Source: Rossellomorea aquimaris (GTDB lineage: Bacteria > Bacillota > Bacilli > Bacillales > Bacillaceae_B). From it: a stretch of DNA of 64,000 bases. The stretch spans positions 281,886 through 345,885 of the forward strand of contig NZ_JAIVAT010000009.1 of the NCBI RefSeq assembly GCF_020172085.1, written 5' to 3'. Position 1 is the stretch's first letter, and every line of letters starts with the position of its first letter. The position numbers and the translations under genes are program-made. Below the pieces are notes generated by a model. It was not told the origin of the DNA, ran no database searches, and saw nothing but the letters and a program-made list of their open reading frames with translations. Shown here piece after piece: positions 40,392 through 48,894 of this stretch.

Positions 40392-41684
40392 ATGAGTAAA
40401 GTAATGGGGTTTATGGAAAGTAAGTTTATGCCTGTTGCAGGTCGGATCGGCTCACAAAGGCATCTGGTCGCCATCCGAGATGGATTCGTTTCGATTATGC
40501 CGTTGATTATCGTCGGATCCCTGGCCGTGTTATTGAATAACCTGCCGATTGATGCCTTTCAAAATTTCATGGTGTCTGTATTCGGTGAAAGCTGGAAATC
40601 CGTCGGCGGAAATATGTGGAATGGTTCCTTTGCGATTCTTGGATTGCTTGTCGCCGCATCCATCAGTTATCACTTAGCGAAATCCTATGATATCGATGGG
40701 CTGTCAGCGGCATTAGTGTCGATCGCTTCCCTTATCATCCTCACGCCGGTAACAGAAGATTGGGGCATTTCCTACGCCTGGACCGGAGCACAAGGGATAT
40801 TCGTCGCCGTCATTACGTCCCTCCTTGTAACGGAATTATTCAAAGTGTTGATTCGCTCGAAGTTTACGATCAGTATGCCGGACGGGGTGCCGGAAGGTGT
40901 TGTAAAGTCTTTCAAAGCGCTGATTCCAGCCACGATTATCTTGATTCTTGTTGGTCTTATTCAAGCTCTCTTAACTTCTTTTGCAGAGAAAAGCATATTT
41001 GAAATTGTATTTACGTTAATCCAGGAACCATTGCAAGCCGTATCGAACTCACTGCCATCCGCCATTGTTGTTGCTTTCTTAAATCATTTCTTATGGTTCT
41101 TCGGGTTACACGGCACGAACATTTTAGGTCCGATCATAGAACCGATCTACCTACCTTTAATCGAAAAAAATCAGCAGCTGTTCGCAGCAGGCACAAGTGC
41201 TTTCGACGTTCCGTACATCGTCACCAAGCCTTTCTTTGACGCGTATGTGTACATGGGTGGTTCCGGTACGACCATCGCCCTGATCATCGCCATCTTCCTT
41301 GTGGTGAAAACAAAACATTACCGTACTGTCGGAAAACTGTCAGCCGCACCTGGAATTTTCAATATTAACGAACCGGTCATCTTTGGATTACCGATCGTGT
41401 TGAACCCGCTGATGTTCATTCCATTTTTACTGGCGCCTGTTGTCCTGACGGTTACGTCTTATCTGGCTTTAAGCCTGGGGATCGTACCTAAAACCGTGGC
41501 GATCGTTCCTTGGACGACACCGCCGATCATCAGTGGATACCTGGTGACAGGGGGATCCTGGACGGGAATTGCCCTTCAACTTGTGAATCTGACCATCGCA
41601 ACACTCATGTACATTCCATTCCTGCTCGCATCTGAACGTGCTCAATTGAAGAAAAACAATGAAACGAGTGATAAAATCGCATGA
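40392..41684 (+). CDS. chbC: PTS system cellobiose/chitobiose-type EIIC
   Basis: The sugar channel of a lactose/cellobiose-family phosphotransferase system, 430 residues, about ten membrane helices. Family stretches: DGFVSIMPLIIVGSLAVLLNN, FLNHFLWFFGLHGTNILGPI, FGLPIVLNPLMFIPFLLAP and VPWTTPPIISGYL. ATG 40392 follows GGGGGA at 7 bases and is preferred over 40377. The stop overlaps the IIA start (ATGA). Confidence 0.93.
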   Translation: MSKVMGFMESKFMPVAGRIGSQRHLVAIRDGFVSIMPLIIVGSLAVLLNNLPIDAFQNFMVSVFGESWKSVGGNMWNGSFAILGLLVAASISYHLAKSYDIDGLSAALVSIASLIILTPVTEDWGISYAWTGAQGIFVAVITSLLVTELFKVLIRSKFTISMPDGVPEGVVKSFKALIPATIILILVGLIQALLTSFAEKSIFEIVFTLIQEPLQAVSNSLPSAIVVAFLNHFLWFFGLHGTNILGPIIEPIYLPLIEKNQQLFAAGTSAFDVPYIVTKPFFDAYVYMGGSGTTIALIIAIFLVVKTKHYRTVGKLSAAPGIFNINEPVIFGLPIVLNPLMFIPFLLAPVVLTVTSYLALSLGIVPKTVAIVPWTTPPIISGYLVTGGSWTGIALQLVNLTIATLMYIPFLLASERAQLKKNNETSDKIA

Positions 41685-41989
41685 CTTTAACGTTGGAAGA
41701 AATCTCATTTCATATCATTTTGCATGCTGGCAACGCCCGCTCTTCTGCCATGGAGGCCCTGCAAGCCGCTAAGAATAAACAATTCGAAACGGCAGAGGAA
41801 AAGATGGCCGAGGCAGCGAAAGAAGTCCATCAGGCCCATCACTATCAAACTCAATTACTTCAAAAAGAAGCGAGTGGTGCTGGAGAGAACCCTACGATTC
41901 TATTGATTCACGCACAGGATCATCTAATGAACGCTATCACCGTCAAAGAACTCGCTCAGGAAATCATTGAAATCCATCAATCCCGTTAA
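41681..41989 (+). CDS. chbA: PTS system cellobiose/chitobiose-type EIIA
   Basis: A small helical-bundle phosphocarrier (102 residues). HAGNARSSAMEAL starts the first helix and LLIHAQDHLMNA holds the phosphorylated His with the metal Asp three residues later, as in LacA/LicA. It hands phosphate from HPr to IIB. Translation is coupled to IIC by a 4-base overlap. Confidence 0.93.
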   Translation: MTLTLEEISFHIILHAGNARSSAMEALQAAKNKQFETAEEKMAEAAKEVHQAHHYQTQLLQKEASGAGENPTILLIHAQDHLMNAITVKELAQEIIEIHQSR

Positions 41990-42001
41990 GGAGTGTTTTA
42001 T

Positions 42002-42307
42002 ATGAATATCATGCTGGTCTGTTCAGCAGGAATGTCAACAAGTATGCTGGTGCAGAAAATGCGTAAAGCGGCAGAAGAAAAAGGCCTCGAGGCCACAATC
42101 AATGCCACTTCCGAAGCTGACCTAAGCAATCATTTAGATAAACTGGACGTGATCCTGATCGGACCTCAAGTCCGCTATCTATCTTCTAAAATCACCGAAA
42201 AAGCTGCACCCCATCATATTAAAGTCGATGTCATCGACGGGATGCACTATGGAATGATGAATGGTGCGAAGGTGTTGGAGCAGGCTGAGGGATTGTTGGA
42301 GAAATAA
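42002..42307 (+). CDS. chbB: PTS system cellobiose/chitobiose-type EIIB
   Basis: 101 residues with the phosphocysteine loop MLVCSAGMSTSMLV (Cys7) and the ending DGMHYGMMNGAKVLEQA. ATG 42002 has AAGGAG 8 bases upstream and is preferred over 41993. Last gene of the GH4-IIC-IIA-IIB operon; a terminator follows at 42318-42342. Confidence 0.93.
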   Translation: MNIMLVCSAGMSTSMLVQKMRKAAEEKGLEATINATSEADLSNHLDKLDVILIGPQVRYLSSKITEKAAPHHIKVDVIDGMHYGMMNGAKVLEQAEGLLEK

Positions 42308-42317
42308 AGCTTCATAG

Positions 42318-42342
42318 AGAGTAGCCCTTTTAGGGGTTACTC
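42318..42342 (+). terminator. Terminator of the GH4-PTS operon
   Basis: GAGTAGCCC with GGGGTTACTC forms an imperfect stem followed by TTTTCTT. Confidence 0.8.
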
Positions 42343-42355
42343 TTTTCTTACGAAA

Positions 42356-42384
42356 AAAGTGTCCCCATTAAGAGAGGACACTTC
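42356..42384 (-). terminator. Terminator of the DUF2922 gene
   Basis: AAGTGTCC pairs with GGACACTT and the minus strand continues with TTTTCGT. Confidence 0.7.
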
Positions 42385-42391
42385 TACTTCA

Positions 42392-42610
42392 TTACATCAC
42401 ATCATAATCCGTCACATTACGCTCCACCACACGGGCTCCTTCCACACTGACAAACGCACCCGTCGCACTTCCAAATACATTGGTTGCAACCAGATTGTCC
42501 ATCGCCGCTTTCACGGCCACTGTGTCAATCGGCTCAATGGGGTCATTGATGGATAATTTCGCTGACTTCCCCGCTTCCGTTTTGAATTCAAGTTCCAATA
42601 CTTTCGCCAT
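42392..42610 (-). CDS. DUF2922-family small protein
   Basis: 72 residues, cytosolic, with no cysteine, signal or membrane segment. The sequence (LELEFKTEAGKSAKLSINDP, then AAMDNLVATNVF) fits DUF2922, a family of unknown function common in Bacilli and nearly always next to a DUF1659 gene, as here. The pair is 36 bases apart and probably co-transcribed. Confidence 0.8.
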   Translation of the reverse strand: MAKVLELEFKTEAGKSAKLSINDPIEPIDTVAVKAAMDNLVATNVFGSATGAFVSVEGARVVERNVTDYDVM

Positions 42611-42646
42611 AAGTTATTCCTCCTTTCCGAAAAATTTCACCTGGGC

Positions 42647-42865
42647 TTACTCGTTAATGTCGAAGTTCTGCAGCTTCTCAACGTTGAAAAGCGCTTTGGA
42701 TGACAGACTGGCGATGGATAAAGCTGCGCTGTTCATGTCATCTGCCGAAGCAAGGGCATTGATGTAGCTGTACGATTTGTACGCGAATGTAGGTTTCCCT
42801 TTCTCGTCCTGGCCATCATTGTAAGCCAAACGAATTCTCGTCGATTTCAGATCCGCTGTTGCCAT
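42647..42865 (-). CDS. DUF1659-family small protein
   Basis: 72 residues after choosing ATG 42865, which has AAGGAGG 8 bases upstream (the frame can be read from 42874 but without support). LKSTRIRLAYNDGQDEKGKP and SYINALASADDMNSAALSIAS are the recognisable parts. Function is unknown; the very strong ribosome binding site suggests high expression. Confidence 0.8.
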   Translation of the reverse strand: MATADLKSTRIRLAYNDGQDEKGKPTFAYKSYSYINALASADDMNSAALSIASLSSKALFNVEKLQNFDINE

Positions 42866-42929
42866 GTGCCTCACCTCCTTTCACCCTTTATATAGGGACT
42901 TGAAAGAAGAAAGGGCACCTCGAACGAAA

Positions 42930-42957
42930 AAAACCGGAGAACAAAATCTCCGGTTTT
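42930..42957 (-). terminator. Terminator of yhgE
   Basis: AAAACCGGAGA pairs with TCTCCGGTTTT (11 bp, 6-base loop), followed on the minus strand by TTTCG. Confidence 0.85.
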
Positions 42958-42960
42958 CCA

Positions 42961-45939
42961 TTATGCTTCTATTTCTCTGTAATGCTTCCTGCGAAGAATA
43001 CGAAATCTGAATGTGAGATAAAGGATGGTTCCTCCTGTTGCCACAAATAAGAAGATCAGGGTGAACATCACATTATGCCACATGAACGCATAATCCCCTG
43101 TGGAGATAATGGCCCTGAAAGCAGATATCGTATACGTCATCGGTAAAAAGTTCGAGAAGTGCTGCAGGAATTCAGGGACCAATTCAATTGGGTAAGTTCC
43201 TGCACTGCTCGTCAATTGTAAAATTAAGATAAGAATCCCAAGGAACCTGCCTGGATTATCTAGGGATGTCACAAGGAATTGGACGATCGATAAGAACGTC
43301 CAGCTCGCCAGGATGCTCATCATGATAAAGAGCGGAATACTCGTCACTTCAAGGTCGAGTCCAAATAATAGGATGGAATCCGCAAGAAGAGCCTGGAACA
43401 GCCCTGCAAACATCAGGACCCCAAACTTCCCTATAAACCATCCGAATCCGCTTCGCGGAGTGACAGCCGGTTCCCTCATTGGGAAGATGATCGAAATCAC
43501 GAGCGCTCCGACAAACAAGCTGAGTGACAGGAAGTATGGAGTGAAGCCCGTTCCATAGTTCGGTACATCATGAATCGGCTTGTCGGTTAGGGTGACTGGT
43601 TTTGCGAACATGTCATAAATGTCGTCATTGGCGTTGACGTCATTCGAATCCTTAGCACCATCTGCAAGCTTATCTTTCAGCTCGGATGATCCATCTGTTA
43701 GTTTATTTAGACCATCTGTCAGGTCGGTTGACCCGTCTGATAGTTTATTCAGACCAGCTGTCAGATCGGTTGAACCACCTGAAAGTTTATTCAGACCAGC
43801 TGTCAGGTCAGTTGAACCGGCTGAAAGTTTATTCAGACCAACTGTCAGATCGGTTGAACCACCTGAAAGTTTTCCGAGGCCCGAGGAAAGATCCATCGAT
43901 CCGTTCCTCAATTCTCCCAGTCCACTCATAAGATCCTTGAATTTGGAAGAGAACATCCCCAGTCCTTCCGTTAGATCATTCGATCCACCCGAAAGCTCTC
44001 CAAGTCCGTTGTACAGTTTATCAGATCCTGCATACAGACCGCCAAGGCCGTTGACCAGTTGATCAGAACCCGTTGATAAGCGGCTTGTTCCATCGGCTAA
44101 CTCCGACGAACCTTTTGCCAGTTTTTCAGATCCTTTTTGAAGGGCATCGGTTCCAGAGTCGAGTTTTCCTAGGCCTGTTGTTAAGTCGGCGCTTCCGTTT
44201 TCAAGTTGCTGAATTCCTTTTTGGGCTTCAGTTAGTTTTCCTCCAAATTGTGATAGACCGGTAACGAGTTGATTATGCCCATCAGCCAGTCGATCCGCTC
44301 CGTCTGCCAGTTGTTGTTGACCTTCTGTGATTTGACCGAATCCGTTTAAAATCTTAGACTGGCCATCAGATACTTCTTTCGCACTCGATGAGAGTTCTTC
44401 CGATTTGGACTGGAGCAGAGTTGCATTGTCAGAAAGCTGTTGCAATCCTCCACTTACCCTCTGACTTCCGCCAGTCAATTCACCAAGAGATGATTTTAAT
44501 TCTTGCAAGCGTTGCTTTTGAGCAGGATCCTGCTCCTGTTCGATCAGTGCATCGACATTTGCCGTTGCTTCCTGCAAGCCTTGACTGACCTGGTCTGATC
44601 CTGCTTTCGTCTCGCTTGCACCATTTTTGAAATCAGTTACTTTGCCAGATAACAATGCGGCTCCATCTGCGACCTTCTGTGAACCTTCTGCCAAGACAGG
44701 CAAGTTATCATTCATCTCATCTAAACCTTCTAATGACTGATGAAGACCACCCGCAAGATCCTTGGAGCCTTTTTGCGATTCCTTCGCCCCGTCCAGGAGC
44801 TTCTGATTTCCTTCTGTCATTTGCATGAGGGCTGCATCAAAGGATTGAAGGCCATCTGTTACCTTTTTAGAGCCTGTATATGCTCGATCGACACCTGTGG
44901 AAAAGGAAAGAGACTTCCCTGAGAGCTCCTGAAGCTTTTCATTTAGCGTTTGAGCCCCATCATTCACGCTATTAATCCCACCGTTCAGGTCTTTTGCGCC
45001 GCTTTGAGCTTTCCCGATATTTTCTTTCAGTGCACCTGCTCCGCTCTGGGCTGAATTGACTCCATTTTCAAGCTTATTTGCACCCGTTGCAACAGATCCG
45101 ACGCCGTCATAAAGTTTATTTGCACCCAATTCGGCATCGTCAAGACCGTCGGAAAGCTTATTTGCACCCGATTCGGCATCGCCAAGACCGTCGGAAAGCC
45201 TATTTGCACCCGATTCGGCATCGCCAAGACCGTCGGAAAGCTTATTTGCACCCGATTCGGCATCACCAAGCCCGTCGGAAAGCTTATTTGCGCCTTCATG
45301 AGCAGAATCGATTCCGTCATGAATGTCAGCTGAACCTGAGGTGGCATCGCCAAGCTTATCATTCAGCTCTCCGGCTCCATCACTGGCTTCATTCAGTCCG
45401 TCCCCGACCTCCTTGATTTTATCGAACATCGATTCGGCATAGGTTTTGGTAACCGCTCCCGATACCTCTTCCTTAATTTTCTCAATCGCGGAGTCTCCTA
45501 TTTTAGAAGAAAGATAGTTTGAACCTTGATTGGCCGTATAGACCAATTCCAATTTCTCAGGATGAACATCCTCGAGGGTAGTCGCGTTTTCCGAGAAGTT
45601 TTCCGGGATTTCGATTTTCAAATAATAATCCCGGTTCTCAAGACCCTTATCGGCTTTCTCCTCATCTACGAATCTCCAATCGAATGTGTCGTTTTCTTTC
45701 AGGTCTTCTACAAAGTCTTTTCCAATTGTTAGTTCTTCACCGTTGAAATCGGCACCCTTATCATTGTTGACGACGGCGACAGGGAGCTGATCCACCTGTC
45801 CGTACGGATCCCAGAATGCCCAAAGAAACGTACCGCTGTATAACACAGGGATAAACAATACGGCTAAGACGGCAATCAGCAGGGTCTTATTCGTGAAAAT
45901 GTTACGAAATTCACCCTTGAGTGAATGCAATCCTTTCAT
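42961..45939 (-). CDS. yhgE: YhgE/Pip-domain membrane protein with long repeat region
   Basis: A 992-residue membrane protein. One helix near the N-terminus (TLLIAVLAVLFIPVLYSGTF), an extracellular YhgE/Pip domain (LPVAVVNNDKGADFNGEELT), then about 600 residues of helical repeats (KLSDGLGDAESGAN, GLNKLSGGSTDLTA and related units), and five C-terminal helices of ABC-2 permease type (from about residue 775). The layout is like B. subtilis YhgE and the EsaA/YueB proteins of type VII secretion, which project from the membrane and can act as phage receptors. At 992 residues it is clearly longer than B. subtilis YhgE (about 775), owing to the repeats. It is downstream of a YhgD-like TetR regulator, as in B. 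subtilis. Confidence 0.88.
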   Translation of the reverse strand: MKGLHSLKGEFRNIFTNKTLLIAVLAVLFIPVLYSGTFLWAFWDPYGQVDQLPVAVVNNDKGADFNGEELTIGKDFVEDLKENDTFDWRFVDEEKADKGLENRDYYLKIEIPENFSENATTLEDVHPEKLELVYTANQGSNYLSSKIGDSAIEKIKEEVSGAVTKTYAESMFDKIKEVGDGLNEASDGAGELNDKLGDATSGSADIHDGIDSAHEGANKLSDGLGDAESGANKLSDGLGDAESGANRLSDGLGDAESGANKLSDGLDDAELGANKLYDGVGSVATGANKLENGVNSAQSGAGALKENIGKAQSGAKDLNGGINSVNDGAQTLNEKLQELSGKSLSFSTGVDRAYTGSKKVTDGLQSFDAALMQMTEGNQKLLDGAKESQKGSKDLAGGLHQSLEGLDEMNDNLPVLAEGSQKVADGAALLSGKVTDFKNGASETKAGSDQVSQGLQEATANVDALIEQEQDPAQKQRLQELKSSLGELTGGSQRVSGGLQQLSDNATLLQSKSEELSSSAKEVSDGQSKILNGFGQITEGQQQLADGADRLADGHNQLVTGLSQFGGKLTEAQKGIQQLENGSADLTTGLGKLDSGTDALQKGSEKLAKGSSELADGTSRLSTGSDQLVNGLGGLYAGSDKLYNGLGELSGGSNDLTEGLGMFSSKFKDLMSGLGELRNGSMDLSSGLGKLSGGSTDLTVGLNKLSAGSTDLTAGLNKLSGGSTDLTAGLNKLSDGSTDLTDGLNKLTDGSSELKDKLADGAKDSNDVNANDDIYDMFAKPVTLTDKPIHDVPNYGTGFTPYFLSLSLFVGALVISIIFPMREPAVTPRSGFGWFIGKFGVLMFAGLFQALLADSILLFGLDLEVTSIPLFIMMSILASWTFLSIVQFLVTSLDNPGRFLGILILILQLTSSAGTYPIELVPEFLQHFSNFLPMTYTISAFRAIISTGDYAFMWHNVMFTLIFLFVATGGTILYLTFRFRILRRKHYREIEA
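43692..43859 (-). repeat. 42 bp tandem repeats in yhgE, 3' block
   Basis: Four consecutive 42-base units (43692, 43734, 43776, 43818), about 85-95 percent alike, encode 14-residue GLNKLS-x-GSTDLT-type repeats. Confidence 0.85.
45106..45315 (-). repeat. 42 bp tandem repeats in yhgE, 5' block
   Basis: Five 42-base units start at 45106, 45148, 45190, 45232 and 45274; the inner three are almost identical in DNA, encoding LSDGLGDAESGANK. Such identity indicates recent expansion and length variability. Confidence 0.9.
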
Positions 45940-46011
45940 TTTATCAATCCTTTCGAATATATGACTATTTTCACCATTTGGTCATAGGACTCTAAAAAAA
46001 GGAAGGACCAT

Positions 46012-46584
46012 TTACGTGGATAATCCTTTCAGTAAATAATCCTCCATGATTGCGGCGATTTTTCCAGACGATAGGGGTGGATGATTCCGTTCCCAATCAG
46101 ATACAAGTGAAATGTAAACCTTCAACAAGATAAATGAAACGATTTCCGTATCGCACGGCTTGATCTGCCCACTCTCCATAGCCCGATCAATCTTGCTTTT
46201 CACATACGCTATCAATTCATTCTCAATATGATGAAGCATTTCCTGTACGGCACGGGTACCGATTTGCTTTTCTTCCTCGATAAGCTTCAGCATCAATTGA
46301 TGATCTGTCCGGTACTCAAGCAGCGTAGTCAATGCCTGGTGGACATTTTCATAAAAGCTGTTGTCAGGATGAATAGCAAGATCTGCTGACGATTTCATTT
46401 CCCTTACCATTGTATAAACGATTTCCTCAAATAATTCATCTTTGTTTTTAAAGAACGTGTAAATTGTTCCTTTCCCGACATTTGCAAGCTTCGCTACTTG
46501 ATCCATCGTCGTCGCCTTATATCCAAACAGCGAAAAAGACTTCGTCGCCGCTTCCACAATCAATTCTCTTCGATCAATAGACAT
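46012..46584 (-). CDS. yhgD: TetR-family regulator, YhgD-like
   Basis: 190 residues. N-terminal helix-turn-helix with ELIVEAATKSFSLFGYKATTMDQ and VGKGTIYTFFKNKDELF, close to B. subtilis YhgD, whose gene also precedes yhgE. Start: ATG 46584 puts the HTH at the usual place; a weak TTG at 46626 would extend it by 14 residues. The ribosome binding site AGGGGG is 13 bases away, somewhat far. It probably represses itself and yhgE (73-base gap). Confidence 0.82.
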   Translation of the reverse strand: MSIDRRELIVEAATKSFSLFGYKATTMDQVAKLANVGKGTIYTFFKNKDELFEEIVYTMVREMKSSADLAIHPDNSFYENVHQALTTLLEYRTDHQLMLKLIEEEKQIGTRAVQEMLHHIENELIAYVKSKIDRAMESGQIKPCDTEIVSFILLKVYISLVSDWERNHPPLSSGKIAAIMEDYLLKGLST

Positions 46585-46680
46585 CCTCGATTTCAAACCC
46601 CCTGACCAAATCAGTGTTTTGTTCAATTCCCATTCTAAAATCCACTATAACACCTTCCTGTTTTAATTTCAAAGAGGAAA

Positions 46681-46735
46681 GAGGGACGGACCTTCATTCC
46701 TAGGACCAAGTCCTAGGAATGAAGGTCCGTCCCTC
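46681..46735. repeat. Perfect 25 bp GAGGGACGGACCT palindrome
   Basis: Arms 46681-46705 and 46711-46735 are exactly complementary with a 5-base loop (CCAAG). The outer 13 bases are the dispersed GAGGGACGGACCT motif. It lies right after the glutamate dehydrogenase stop (46741). No T run follows, so termination would be atypical. Confidence 0.85.
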
Positions 46736-46740
46736 AAATA

Positions 46741-48120
46741 TTAATACAGTTTCCCTTGGCGATATAGGACCGTCGATAGTTTCATAACGGAGTGGATGTA
46801 GCAGTTCTGCCGGAGTGGGAATGGGTCTCCGAAGAAGAGTGGCAACACGGTGTCCATGGTGGTTTTCATTTTGTCGTAGAGGAGGTTGAATACTTCTTCC
46901 TCGGTGTAAAACTGGGTTTCCCTTCCCTGCAGCCATTCGAAGTAGGAGACGATGACCCCTCCGGCATTGGCAAGGATATCCGGGATGATGATGACACCCT
47001 TTTCGCTTAAGTATGAATCCGCTTCTGTGGTGATTGGCGCATTCGCCCCTTCGACGATGATCCTCGCTTTCACTTTCCCAACATTATCTTTATGAACCTG
47101 ATCTTCAAGGGCTGCAAGCATCAGGACATCCACATCCAGAAAGAGAACTTCATCACGGTCTCGAATATCAGCCTTTACGCTGATTTCATTCAGCTGATCC
47201 TCCTTGGTCGGCAGATCCCCTTTATTCTTCATCGTAAATTCAACCAAAGCAGGAATATCCAAGCCATCTGCATTGAATAGCGTCACATTCCGGTCACTCA
47301 CTGCCACCACTTTGTTTTGCAAATGAGTGGATTGATGGGCTTCAAGGGCTGCCACCGATCCGACGTTCCCAAACCCCTGGACAGCAATCGTCAATGGTCG
47401 ATCCTCATAATCAAGAGCCGTTTTCGCGAAAATATTATCCGTCTTCGTCAGCAGGCTCTTCTGCTCCCTAACAAAATCATGAACGAGATAACGGAAGGTA
47501 AAGAACACTCCTTTTCCGGTTGCTTCCCGTCTGCCAAGAGAACCTCCGTTCACGATGCTTTTCCCTGTAAAGCTCCCTCTATAAGGCATCCCGGGACGAA
47601 TGCTCTTATACTCTGCCATCATCCAATCCATCTCCCGCTCTCCCGATCCCATGTCAGGGGCCGGGATATCCTTATCAGGACCGAGGATATCACTGAAGTA
47701 CTGCACATATTTCCTTGAAATCAAGTGAAGGTCTTTCTCGGAGTACTCACGGGGATTCAGGATGATTCCTCCTTTCCCGCCTCCGAAAGGTACATCGTGC
47801 AAGGCATTCTTCAAGGTCATCAATGATGCTAGGTTCACGACTTCTTCCTCATTCACCGACTCATGGAACCGGATCCCTCCCTTATACGGTCCGAGGGCAT
47901 TGTTATGCTGGACACGAAATGCAGGAATCCGTACAACCTTCTCATCTCCCAGCGGAATCCTCAGATACGATTTATGTACGTGATTCGGCGTCGATAAAAT
48001 TGACGTTAGCGACGTAAACGCTTTCTTTCTTGTCTCTCCTTTGACATCCGGTAAAAAAGAATGATCCTCTAGTAACGCATCCAATGATTTCTGGACAATA
48101 TCTCTCGTTTGGCTGATCAA
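46741..48120 (-). CDS. Glu/Leu/Phe/Val-type dehydrogenase (glutamate dehydrogenase-like)
   Basis: Catalyses reversible oxidative deamination of an amino acid with NAD(P). Motifs: LGPYKGGIRFHESVNEEEV, VPFGGGKGGIILNPRE (catalytic Lys), PAPDMGSGEREMDWM, SLGRREATGKGVFF and VQGFGNVGSVAALEA (dinucleotide fold). It has 459 residues against about 425 for RocG/GudB; the extra part is an insertion near EQKSLLTKTDNIFAKTALDY before the nucleotide domain, so it is a separate subgroup. The start is TTG with AGGAGG 8 bases upstream. Glutamate versus branched-chain or phenylalanine substrate cannot be decided by eye. Confidence 0.85.
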   Translation of the reverse strand: MISQTRDIVQKSLDALLEDHSFLPDVKGETRKKAFTSLTSILSTPNHVHKSYLRIPLGDEKVVRIPAFRVQHNNALGPYKGGIRFHESVNEEEVVNLASLMTLKNALHDVPFGGGKGGIILNPREYSEKDLHLISRKYVQYFSDILGPDKDIPAPDMGSGEREMDWMMAEYKSIRPGMPYRGSFTGKSIVNGGSLGRREATGKGVFFTFRYLVHDFVREQKSLLTKTDNIFAKTALDYEDRPLTIAVQGFGNVGSVAALEAHQSTHLQNKVVAVSDRNVTLFNADGLDIPALVEFTMKNKGDLPTKEDQLNEISVKADIRDRDEVLFLDVDVLMLAALEDQVHKDNVGKVKARIIVEGANAPITTEADSYLSEKGVIIIPDILANAGGVIVSYFEWLQGRETQFYTEEEVFNLLYDKMKTTMDTVLPLFFGDPFPLRQNCYIHSVMKLSTVLYRQGKLY

Positions 48121-48213
48121 ATCGAGTCCCTCCTATTGATTGATAAAAATGATGTTATTTAGTATAGGGTTACCCTTTTTGGCATGGTTAAAAACGACTA
48201 ATAAATCTGAAAT

Positions 48214-48254
48214 AAAAAATCGACGATCCTCCAATGGAAGATCGTCGATTTTTT
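48214..48254. terminator. Strong terminator after the ECF remnant
   Basis: AAAAAATCGACGATC pairs perfectly with GATCGTCGATTTTTT (15 bp). It sits between the divergent-looking glutamate dehydrogenase upstream region and the gene remnant. Confidence 0.85.
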
Positions 48255-48264
48255 TCTTTTTTAT

Positions 48265-48557
48265 TTACCATACATCATAGATCAAGCGTCCATTTTCCAT
48301 ACGAAGCTCCTGCCCGCCTTTGCCTTTTTCTATTTTGTATGGTTCTCCCGTCTTGATTACAGTATTGACGATGTTAGAGAATTTAGATTTTGTGTAGTTA
48401 CTTCTATAGCTGTTTATTTCTATGAAAAGCTCTTTATATTCAAGTGGTGAAGTGGAAAACCTTCCACAACCGTTGAGCCCATACGATAGACCAAAAACGT
48501 ATAAATTGAATCACTGTAAAGCTGAAACCAATCTGCTACCACCCTATTGTTGAACAT
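48265..48557 (-). pseudogene. Chimeric remnant: ECF sigma factor N-terminus joined to an unknown C-terminus
   Basis: Read from ATG 48557 (GGGGGA five bases upstream) the frame gives MFNNRVVADWFQLYSDSIY and TFLVYRMGSTVVEG, which resembles region 2 of ECF sigma factors up to the point where they continue D-x-E-D-L. The frame then breaks near 48460. A second frame continues STSPLEYKELFIEINSYRSN and ends GGQELRMENGRLIYDVW with TAA at 48265-48267. The total length is not a multiple of three. It looks like a deletion that fused the start of a sigma gene to the end of another gene; I do not recognise the second part. Confidence 0.6.
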
Positions 48558-48894
48558 CCCATTCCCCCGCTTTTTTTCTTTGAATATATTAGACGAAAGT
48601 GACCCTTCATATATTTCACTTATTTGTATATTTTTTCATTTTATTTACAAATACCTTTAATGGGTAGACATGATGAGTGAGAACCCCAGAGGAAGTAGTA
48701 TTGAAGAAATACCCAAATAGTTCGGGGAAATTTTAATGGAATGGCGAATTCGGAGGAATCGTACCAACTGTCGAAAAACATTTATTTCAACTCAAGAACC
48801 GTCACTACTAAACCATTAAAATATTACATAAAAAGAAAATTCTGTCGAAATACATGATATAATGTTGGAAATAGGTATTTAGGCGGAGGTACTA
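48558..48894 (+). promoter_or_regulatory. Upstream region of the GGDEF-EAL gene
   Basis: Mostly featureless AT-rich sequence. An extended -10 (TG-A-TATAAT, TATAAT at 48858-48863) is placed 32 bases before the ATG, followed by the ribosome binding site GGAGG. No clear -35. Confidence 0.55.

Noticed and set aside
45106..45315. CRISPR-like array
   Set aside because: The 42 bp units are contiguous, have no spacers and keep the reading frame of yhgE.
45027..45416. Frames of about 110 codons on both strands over the yhgE repeats
   Set aside because: They are by-products of the 42 bp repeat, which stays open in several frames; the amino acid content is low-complexity.
42961..45939. A type VII secretion locus around yhgE
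   Set aside because: No EssC ATPase, WXG100 proteins or EsaB/EssB genes are nearby; yhgD-yhgE is a stand-alone pair.
46681..46735. Perfect palindrome as a rho-independent terminator
   Set aside because: No T run follows on either strand; it is better explained as a member of the dispersed repeat family, though it may still stabilise RNA ends.
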